From positions 17,518 to 81,517 of the forward strand of contig JAUZRQ010000111.1 of assembly GCA_030950365.1 (NCBI GenBank): a DNA stretch of 64,000 nucleotides, given 5' to 3'. The stretch comes from Candidatus Zhuqueibacterota bacterium. Lineage in GTDB: Bacteria; Zhuqueibacterota; Zhuqueibacteria; Zhuqueibacterales; Geothermadaptataceae. Positions 56,184-64,000 of this stretch are shown in pieces. The notes beneath the pieces are model-generated. The model ran no database searches, was not told the origin of the DNA, and worked only from the letters and a program-made list of their open reading frames with translations. Positions within the stretch are counted from its first letter, which is position 1. Every line of letters begins with the position of its first letter. The translations under genes were made by a program, and so were the position numbers.

Positions 56184-57161
56184 TCAGTGCCCGCGTGAAT
56201 CGCTTTCTGTAACGGCCGCCTTCCAGCCATAGGTTTCATAGCGCCAGCTTAGTTCATCTCCATTTACTTCGATGACGGCGAATCCTTCGGGATGCCCCAT
56301 ACGTGGGCCTTTCCACCAGTTACCGCACACCGCTCCCGAGGTAATGTACTGCACGTTATTGTATTCCAGCTTTTCACGGATGTGCAAGTGTCCCTGCAAC
56401 ACCGCGCGCACGTTGTAGGGCTCAATCAAATCCCACACCTTTTTCGCGTTGACGATGGCCACGCCCGGCGGAATCGGCGTGCGCCTGGCATCCACGATTT
56501 GCCAGAACAGGGTGATCAGGGGGATGTGTGTGACGATGACAATGGGGCGTGCCTTGCCGGTCTTCTGCAGGTCCTCGGCCAGCCATTCGAATTGCTCATA
56601 ATCGATTAGTCCGCGGTAGCTGCGGTCCGAAGTAATGTCGATGGAATCCAGAAGAATGAAATGCCAGCGGCCGTAATCGAACGAACGGTAGGTGCGACCT
56701 TCTCCGAGGTAATCCATAAACATCTTTTTGCCGTATTCCGGATCGCTCTTTTTGACCCCGCTTTTGGGCGAAATGCCAAACACGTCGTGATTACCGATGG
56801 TGTGATAGGTTTTCATCTTCAGGTTGGCCAGTTCATCGCGGTAGAGTTTGTACAGGAAATCCGCCCGTTTGTGGTCGGTCTCAAATACATCGAACACGAT
56901 ATCCCCGCCGTGAATGGCAAACGCCGCATCGAATTGATTCATTTTCTGAATGGCCTTGCGCATGCCCAGGTGTCCGTTCAGTTCGGTCTGGACATGGGTA
57001 TCGGTGAAGTGAATGAAGGTAAATCGATCGTCGTTCGCCGGCGGATTGACGCCGCGGCCGAGAGCAGCGGTAATCGCACCCGGCAGCGTGAAGATGGATC
57101 CGGCGCCCGCCGCGCCAATCCCGGCCAGCTTGAGAAAATCCCGCCGATTCATGATTTTCAT
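56184..57161 (-). CDS. Metallophosphoesterase with Tat signal
   Basis: Calcineurin-like phosphoesterase, 325 residues. The N-terminus NRRDFLKLAGIGAAGAG is a twin-arginine signal, so it is exported folded. Metal-site motifs are FTDTH (D54, H56), HGGDIVFD, GNHDVFG, VTHIPLI and QGHLHI. Start ATG 57161 has AGGAGG seven bases upstream; the longer frame to 57248 would bury the Tat signal. The substrate is unknown (phosphomono- or diesters). Single gene between convergent and divergent neighbours. Confidence 0.92.
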   Translation of the reverse strand: MKIMNRRDFLKLAGIGAAGAGSIFTLPGAITAALGRGVNPPANDDRFTFIHFTDTHVQTELNGHLGMRKAIQKMNQFDAAFAIHGGDIVFDVFETDHKRADFLYKLYRDELANLKMKTYHTIGNHDVFGISPKSGVKKSDPEYGKKMFMDYLGEGRTYRSFDYGRWHFILLDSIDITSDRSYRGLIDYEQFEWLAEDLQKTGKARPIVIVTHIPLITLFWQIVDARRTPIPPGVAIVNAKKVWDLIEPYNVRAVLQGHLHIREKLEYNNVQYITSGAVCGNWWKGPRMGHPEGFAVIEVNGDELSWRYETYGWKAAVTESDSRGH

Positions 57162-57474
57162 GGCTTGACCTCCTGTTAGAATTCTACAGAAAATAGCGTG
57201 TTTGGGGCGTAAAATAAAATAGAAAATGACCAATGGCATATTAGCCACAGCGGGAACGCGCTATAACGCTTCTGTCAAAGCGGCAGACAGACGGGGCGCC
57301 TGCCGTGAGGTGGCAGAAAATTGTGTCAGATTTTCTGAGTCGAGGAATACCCCTGGTCATGCAAAATTGACCTAACATTAATAAAAATAAATGGATAATT
57401 CCATGATTCTGTGCATGGCACAATAATTGCTATCATGTTCGTGGACATAAAACCGTGATGCATGAGGGAGTGCC
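57162..57474. other. Divergent intergenic region with sigma-54 promoter
   Basis: 313 bases. Holds the -24/-12 site at 57416. A GGCAG...CTGCC inverted repeat at about 57283-57305, roughly 130 bases upstream of the site, is in a plausible place for an enhancer-binding activator. Confidence 0.5.
57416..57431 (+). promoter_or_regulatory. Sigma-54 (-24/-12) promoter of hsp20-lon
   Basis: TGGCAC (57416-57421), five bases, TTGCT (57427-57431): an exact match to the RpoN consensus including GG and GC spacing. The start point would be near 57442, leaving a leader of about 33 bases before the hsp20 ATG. Confidence 0.75.
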
Positions 57475-57930
57475 ATGATGATGGAGTTTGGTCACACAAA
57501 CGGCGGTTGGAACGATTCGTCATGGTGGGATGCCTCGGCTGAGTTTTTTAAAAAGAAAAGAGTGGAACCCTTTGAGGATCCATACGTTCACCAAAAGACC
57601 GAAGGTTCGGTATGGCGACCCAAAACGGATGTGTACGAAGATGACCTGGGATACACCATCGTCATGGAAATCCCGGGATTTGAGAAAGAGTTGGTGAAGA
57701 TTATGATCCGTAATCAGGTGTTGAAGGTTTCCGGGCAGCGCATCGAAGAGGCGCACGAGGATATGGCGATACATCAGCGTGAGTCGCACCTCGGCGCATT
57801 TGAGCGTGCGTTTCAACTACCTGACGATGTGGATGAGCGTAAGGTCAAAGCTGAATTGGAGGATGGCATTCTGACCATCCGGCTTCCGAAGCGCGACAAC
57901 CGCAGACCTCGTAAAATCGAGGTGCGCTGA
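57475..57930 (+). CDS. Small heat-shock protein (Hsp20/alpha-crystallin)
   Basis: ATP-independent holdase chaperone, 151 residues. The alpha-crystallin domain spans about 45-148 (VYEDDLGYTIVMEIPGF, then GAFERAFQLPDDVD, and KAELEDGILTIRLPK). No C-terminal IxI extension is obvious, so oligomer architecture may differ. The N-terminal arm is short and Trp/Phe-rich. GAGGGAG precedes the ATG. It is first gene after the sigma-54 promoter and lies 53 bases before lon. Confidence 0.93.
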   Translation: MMMEFGHTNGGWNDSSWWDASAEFFKKKRVEPFEDPYVHQKTEGSVWRPKTDVYEDDLGYTIVMEIPGFEKELVKIMIRNQVLKVSGQRIEEAHEDMAIHQRESHLGAFERAFQLPDDVDERKVKAELEDGILTIRLPKRDNRRPRKIEVR

Positions 57931-57983
57931 GCAGCGGAAGCGACGCATTGACCCGATTAACCGAATAAAAGACAGGAGTTCCA

Positions 57984-60464
<2,481 letters not shown>

Positions 60465-60501
60465 AACAGGCAGCATCAAAGTCGTTTTTATCACCAACGC
60501 C

Positions 60502-60538
60502 AAGCCGGTGTTCTGGGAAACCAGATGCCGGCTTTTTT
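60502..60538 (+). terminator. Intrinsic terminator of hsp20-lon
   Basis: Outer stem AAGCCGG / CCGGCTT with inner stem TCTGG / CCAGA closing a GAAA tetraloop, then a T run (60533-60538). It begins 38 bases after the lon stop. Confidence 0.92.
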
Positions 60539-60753
60539 ATTTTGCGCTTCTGCATGCGAATCAGCAAATTGGTGATTATTCACGTATCTCAGGCACGCCC
60601 TTTCGGTCAGGCACCGCCGCTAATCCATCCTTGCTTTTTCCAATGTGAATACATTGGCGTGGCTGTTTTTCAGCAGAGAAAAGGCTGGGCATGCGCAACA
60701 ATCCGAGAACCGAATTTTTCCCGGTAAGGGCGGAGCACAGGCGAGGCAGGTAT

Positions 60754-60791
60754 AAAAAAGGGGCTGTGACCGAGGAGGAAGTCACAGCCCC
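60754..60791 (-). terminator. Hairpin oriented as a minus-strand terminator
   Basis: An 11-bp perfect stem GGGGCTGTGAC / GTCACAGCCCC (60760-60770 with 60781-60791) has a T6 tail only on the minus strand. No minus-strand gene lies to its right, so its purpose is unclear. Confidence 0.6.
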
Positions 60792-60832
60792 GCCACCTGT
60801 TGAAGACGGTGAAAAAGAGAGAGGGAGGAGAT

Positions 60833-60847
60833 ATGTCGCTTTTTTAG
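60833..60847 (+). other. Four-codon open frame with strong ribosome-binding site
   Basis: GGGAGGAG precedes ATG TCG CTT TTT TAG. The frame is the same as that of the downstream sigma factor (start 60899), separated only by this TAG. It may be a leader peptide or a site of reinitiation. Confidence 0.4.
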
Positions 60848-60898
60848 ACGCATTTCCAGCCAAAAAGTTTTGCAATATTTTCAAATTATGTTAGATTT

Positions 60899-61585
60899 AT
60901 GATTAAACATTCGGAAATGCCATATGTCTATCTAAAAGGTATGAGTCTGGGAAAAGCAAAAATTCTGCCATTGGACGAATCGTCGTCACGGCCCAGGGAA
61001 GAACAGGCGATCGATCAGGTCTCCTACGAGCAGATCATCAAGTCGGCTCAGGAAGGTGACGAAAAAGCCTATAAAGAGATTTACGATCGCTACTGCCGGG
61101 TGGTTTACACCCTGGCTTTTCAGATGGTCGGCAATCATACCGACGCCGACGAGATTGTGCAGGAAACCTTTATTCGCGCGTTTCGCAACCTGCGTGGTTT
61201 GCGCAACAGTCGTTCGTTTGTTTCATGGCTGTACCAGATTACCATTAATCTGAGCATCGATCACCGCAAGTTGCGCATGCGCCGGCGGGCGCTTCCGATT
61301 GATGACAGCCCGGAGATGTTCGCGTTTTTTGAGCTGGCCACAAGCCGTAGCGTGAAGGATCCCGGGCAGGTGCTGGAAAATCAGGAATTGTTGGAGCAAA
61401 TCAACAGGGCCATCGAAGAACTGCCGGCCCAGCAACGGGCGGTGATTTTATTGCATGAAGTCGAAGGATTATCCAAAAAAATGATATCCGAAATTTTGCA
61501 GTGTTCATTGGTGACGGTGAGAACCAATTTGCACCATGCACGCAAAAAGCTGAGGAAAACGTTAAGTCGATATTTAAAAGGTTAG
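60899..61585 (+). CDS. ECF-type RNA polymerase sigma factor
   Basis: 228 residues. Region 2 runs from about 55 to 120 (EIYDRYCRVVYTLAF, DADEIVQETFIRAFRNL, SWLYQITINLSIDHRK) and region 4 from about 165 to 225 (IEELPAQQRAVILLHEVEGLS, then VTVRTNLHHARKKLRK). The first 45 residues are an extra N-terminal part. The start is uncertain: ATG 60899, 60917 or 60941, none with a good ribosome-binding site. The anti-sigma gene follows at once, so the pair is an envelope-stress-type switch (inference). Confidence 0.92.
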   Translation: MIKHSEMPYVYLKGMSLGKAKILPLDESSSRPREEQAIDQVSYEQIIKSAQEGDEKAYKEIYDRYCRVVYTLAFQMVGNHTDADEIVQETFIRAFRNLRGLRNSRSFVSWLYQITINLSIDHRKLRMRRRALPIDDSPEMFAFFELATSRSVKDPGQVLENQELLEQINRAIEELPAQQRAVILLHEVEGLSKKMISEILQCSLVTVRTNLHHARKKLRKTLSRYLKG

Positions 61586-61595
61586 GGTGAGGACG

Positions 61596-62198
61596 ATGTA
61601 CTGCAGCGAAATTCGGGACCATCTCCAGGACTATATTGATAATGACCTTCCTTATAGTATAAAGCAGATGATCGATGAGCATTTGCTGGAATGCCTGGAT
61701 TGTCATGAGGAAGTGGAACGCTATCGCAAATTAAATGCGTTGTTGCAATTGCGGAGCGTGCCCGATCCGGGGCCGAAATACTGGCGGGCAACCTGGAAAA
61801 AAATTCAGCAACAAATGCCTGCCCGGGTGTTGCTCCTTTCGGCATCCATCCGTCCGGAGCCGGCAGCTTCCAGAAACCGGTTCTGGCATCATATGATGAA
61901 GGCGTTTCGTCCGGCGGCGGCCATTGCCGCGGCGGCCGTCTTGTTGTTGCTGGCCGTGTTGGTCGGCTCCTATCACTTTTATTTGAGTCAACGGGCCGGA
62001 TTTGTGGCCGAACGAACGGTGGAGTACGAATTGTACATGGATGACCAAAATGCGCAGGCCGAACTGACAAGCAGCGCCGTGCCATCCGACTGGCAGCCGG
62101 ATATTACCTTTGCCGCCATCTCGAAGGCGGCGATCGGCGGAATCGATCCTGTCTCGAAAGGCGTGGGCCTTTCACAGGTGGAGGCGGTAGGCCGATGA
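61596..62198 (+). CDS. Zinc-binding anti-sigma factor, membrane-anchored
   Basis: 200 residues. The N-terminal ZAS motif is H29-x3-C33-x2-C36 with C3 as further ligand, typical of factors that clamp ECF sigmas. One membrane helix lies at about 107-128 (AAAAVLLLLAVLVGSYHFYL), leaving a C-terminal domain of about 70 residues outside. ATG 61596 is preferred to GTG 61587. It sits directly after the sigma gene and overlaps the lipoprotein gene by ATGA. Confidence 0.85.
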   Translation: MYCSEIRDHLQDYIDNDLPYSIKQMIDEHLLECLDCHEEVERYRKLNALLQLRSVPDPGPKYWRATWKKIQQQMPARVLLLSASIRPEPAASRNRFWHHMMKAFRPAAAIAAAAVLLLLAVLVGSYHFYLSQRAGFVAERTVEYELYMDDQNAQAELTSSAVPSDWQPDITFAAISKAAIGGIDPVSKGVGLSQVEAVGR

Positions 62199-63091
62199 GA
62201 GTCATCCGGCTGCATATGCTGTTGCCGCTGCTGTTGTTTGCCTGCCATAAGCCCAACCAGAAAGCGGTCGAGTTTTCGTTTCGCTATCAGCCGGGAGAAA
62301 CCTACACTTACCGGATTTACGACCGTGTGGACATTGAATCGGCCTCCAGCTATGAGGATCCCAAAAAATTCAAACAATATCACGTGCAAAAGTCCAAAAT
62401 CATGGTGCTGGCACAAGATAGCACCGGCATGTATGATTTGAAAATCACCTTTGCCGTGGAAGCCGATAGCCTGTGGCAGATTGAAAATGACCGCAAGATT
62501 CTGAAACCCCGTCCGGAAATCCTCGGCCGCAAATCCGAATACCGGCTGCGCATGCGCAGCGATGGTGAGATTGTGGACATCAAAGGGCGCTCGGATCGCG
62601 CCACATTTTTTTATGAGCGCGCCTATAAGACCAGTCAGCCGGTGTTCCCCAGGGGCAAAATTGCGCCTGGCTATAGCTGGCGGCAGACTGTCTCGGTTAA
62701 CATGCCCAACGCCAAATCGTTCACTGCCACAACCAATTACACGTTTACCGGCTTCACCCGCCTTGATGAAACCGATTGCGCGGTCATCGAGTTTGTCAGC
62801 AATCTGGTGATCGAAACCGATTTGAGCGATACCCCCTGGAACCGCAAAGGCCACAAGCGCTGGGATTACTATAACGTCACCCGCACCACTGGAAAAATCT
62901 ATTTTGATTATCAAAAAGGCCGAATGGTGCGCAAGCAAACCACCTTTCACGTCGATCGCCGTTCCCGCATTATCGACCGGGATGGCAATGAGAAGGAAGA
63001 GCACCGCGAGATGGTCGATCATGAAACCATCAAGCTGGTGTGCGTGCATTTGGATTCACTCAAGTTGTCAGCCGCCCCCCCGCAGAAGTAA
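62195..63091 (+). CDS. Lipoprotein of unknown function, third gene of the ECF operon
   Basis: 298 residues, not recognised. The signal ends LLLFAC (C17), a usable lipobox. The mature part is rich in beta-type alternation (YTYRIYDRVDIES, SEYRLRMRSDGEIVDI, TATTNYTFTGFTRL) and resembles outer-membrane-associated beta proteins of the DUF-type with GxxxxYxY repeats, without a firm family. Coupled translation with the anti-sigma factor suggests it takes part in signal sensing or is a regulon product. Confidence 0.75.
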   Translation: MRVIRLHMLLPLLLFACHKPNQKAVEFSFRYQPGETYTYRIYDRVDIESASSYEDPKKFKQYHVQKSKIMVLAQDSTGMYDLKITFAVEADSLWQIENDRKILKPRPEILGRKSEYRLRMRSDGEIVDIKGRSDRATFFYERAYKTSQPVFPRGKIAPGYSWRQTVSVNMPNAKSFTATTNYTFTGFTRLDETDCAVIEFVSNLVIETDLSDTPWNRKGHKRWDYYNVTRTTGKIYFDYQKGRMVRKQTTFHVDRRSRIIDRDGNEKEEHREMVDHETIKLVCVHLDSLKLSAAPPQK

Positions 63092-63621
63092 CCCCGCCGG
63101 GAATTTCCTAATCGCAGAAAACAATTCAATTGCCTATGGATGTGCTTTTGCAGTCAAATCCGAACTTACCAGCCGCAGCAATAGCTGGCTTCTACCGATG
63201 CCGGCGCCTCGGCGGGCACGTTTGACGGTTGCCGGAAGCCGGCCTCCAATTAGGAGAGAGCTACAATTCCAATTTCGGGAACTTTTGAATTCGCTGGGCT
63301 GTTACTAATATATGCCCTGATGCTGGAATGGCGGAATCGATTTCGAGGGCGTGAGGGACCACGCGGTGAACCTGTAGCACGGTGGCATCGCAGGATCAGG
63401 ATATGGTAATAAAGCAGTGATTTCGCCGCATCAGATAACGGCAGAAGCAGCGCAACGCCATTTTTTTCAATAAATTCATGAACCGTTGCCGGATTTTTAT
63501 TGCAATGTAATGTTAACAGTGGTAAATTTTTCAGGCACGATGCATTACCGCCAAAATTAGCTGAATCCCACAAATCACGGTTGGATTTAATTTTGACCTT
63601 TGCTTGCCGGTGAATTTTGTA
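63092..63621. other. Intergenic region with no supported gene
   Basis: 530 bases. A minus-strand frame at 63250-63642 has no ribosome-binding site and an unlikely basic/Pro-rich C-terminus. No terminator hairpin with a T run was found by eye. The promoter of the next gene should lie near the right end. Confidence 0.45.
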
Positions 63622-64000
63622 ATGCTCTTTTTTCCGCTCCATCTGCGCCTGAGATCATCCGGTTCATCGCATACATGGTTTCTCTTTGTTGTACTGGTCC
63701 ATCTGTTTTTTCTGCCTCCAACTCATTCCTCTGCGCAATCTCTGCAAACAGGCAAAGAGGCGTTTTTTAAAGGCGATTATGCCGCCGCCATCAAAGCCTT
63801 TCGCGCTGTCAGGCCGGATGAGGAATCGGTGTACTGGTTAAGCCTTGCTCTGGAAGCTCACGGTGAGCCGGACAGGGCCAAAAAGGCGATTGTACAATTT
63901 GCTCCCCATGCACGCTCGGCTTTGCTGCTTTCGCGGCTGGGTGAGCTGGAATTTGCACAGGCCAACTACCGCCGGGCCGGTGAGCTTTTCCGGCAGGCCT
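63622..64000 (+). CDS. Secreted TPR-repeat protein (3' end outside window)
   Basis: ATG 63622 with GGTGAA seven bases upstream opens a frame that stays open to the window end (126 codons). The first 42 residues form a signal peptide with the hydrophobic core WFLFVVLVHLFFLPP and a cleavage site SSA-Q. From residue 47 come TPR-like helices: GKEAFFKGDYAAAIKAFRAV, VYWLSLALEAHGEPDRAKKA and LLLSRLGELEFAQANYRRAG. It is probably a periplasmic or outer-membrane protein that organises other proteins. Its relation to the ECF operon is open. Confidence 0.8.
   Translation, partial: MLFFPLHLRLRSSGSSHTWFLFVVLVHLFFLPPTHSSAQSLQTGKEAFFKGDYAAAIKAFRAVRPDEESVYWLSLALEAHGEPDRAKKAIVQFAPHARSALLLSRLGELEFAQANYRRAGELFRQA

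Larger units (their letters stand above)
60465..60898. other. Intergenic region between lon and the ECF sigma gene
   Basis: 434 bases with the lon terminator (60502), a large hairpin (60760-60791), and a strong ribosome-binding site driving a four-codon frame (60833-60847). No ordinary gene is supported. Confidence 0.6.

Noticed and set aside
63250..63642. 130-codon minus-strand frame
   Set aside because: No start signal, basic/Pro-rich random-looking C-terminus, overlaps the start of the TPR gene.

Overview
The window reads as chromosomal DNA of a free-living, Gram-negative-type bacterium. GC is moderately high, genes are densely packed, many start/stop codons overlap as ATGA, and Shine-Dalgarno sites are good. 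Lipoprotein signals, a Tat signal, DsbD and sigma-54-like promoters support this. Gene content (complex I, C5-pathway haem synthesis, an M2 peptidase, DUF5658, HemN together with a HemY-type oxidase) is compatible with the FCB side of the tree (Calditrichota/KSB1-like), but no rRNA or other decisive marker is present, so that placement is inference. No tRNA, rRNA, CRISPR array, prophage or transposase was seen.

Layout. 1-9559: respiratory complex I genes in an unusual order, nuoD-E-F-G-H-I followed directly by a second Q-module set nuoB-C-I-D, so nuoD and nuoI each occur twice and no antiporter-type membrane subunits are present. 9560-10317: a frameshifted YgiT-type zinc-finger gene and spacer. 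10318-14419: O-methyltransferase, 2-oxoacid dehydrogenase E2, lipA, rnhA and an unknown acidic protein. 14610-17509 (minus): DUF1854 protein plus exporter-type ABC protein. 17738-23822: CoA-type Nudix hydrolase and an acyl-CoA cluster (thiolase, 3-hydroxyacyl-CoA dehydrogenase, nitrilase-like protein, enoyl-CoA hydratase, DRE-TIM metallolyase). 23828-27621: DNPH1-like hydrolase, DUF5658, cell-wall amidase, DNA polymerase IV. 27862-32511: a polysaccharide-type cassette of a ParA/BY-kinase-like protein, an AsnB-like protein and a glycosyltransferase, the first two having lost their catalytic residues.

32875-42882 (minus): aldo/keto reductase, malQ, plsC-like acyltransferase, five-domain S1 protein, M2 peptidase lipoprotein, and DsbD with a duplicated N-terminal domain. 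43659-54283: a complete haem operon hemA-C-D-E-N-G-B-H-L from glutamyl-tRNA to protohaem, closed by a terminator. 54518-55647: an FMN-binding protein and a membrane partner. 56184-57161 (minus): Tat-exported phosphoesterase. 57475-60464: hsp20-lon behind an exact-consensus sigma-54 promoter. 60899-63091: ECF sigma factor, zinc-binding anti-sigma factor and lipoprotein, followed by the start of a secreted TPR protein that runs off the window.

How the parts fit: complex I, haem synthesis, DsbD and the FMN protein all serve envelope electron transfer; E2/LipA and the acyl-CoA genes feed reduced carriers into it; hsp20-lon and the ECF system are stress circuits. Best candidates for new biology are the double Q-module, the pseudoenzyme polysaccharide cassette with possible sigma-54 control, and the Met-for-Lys nitrilase in the acyl-CoA cluster. 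A family of palindromic elements is scattered between genes.
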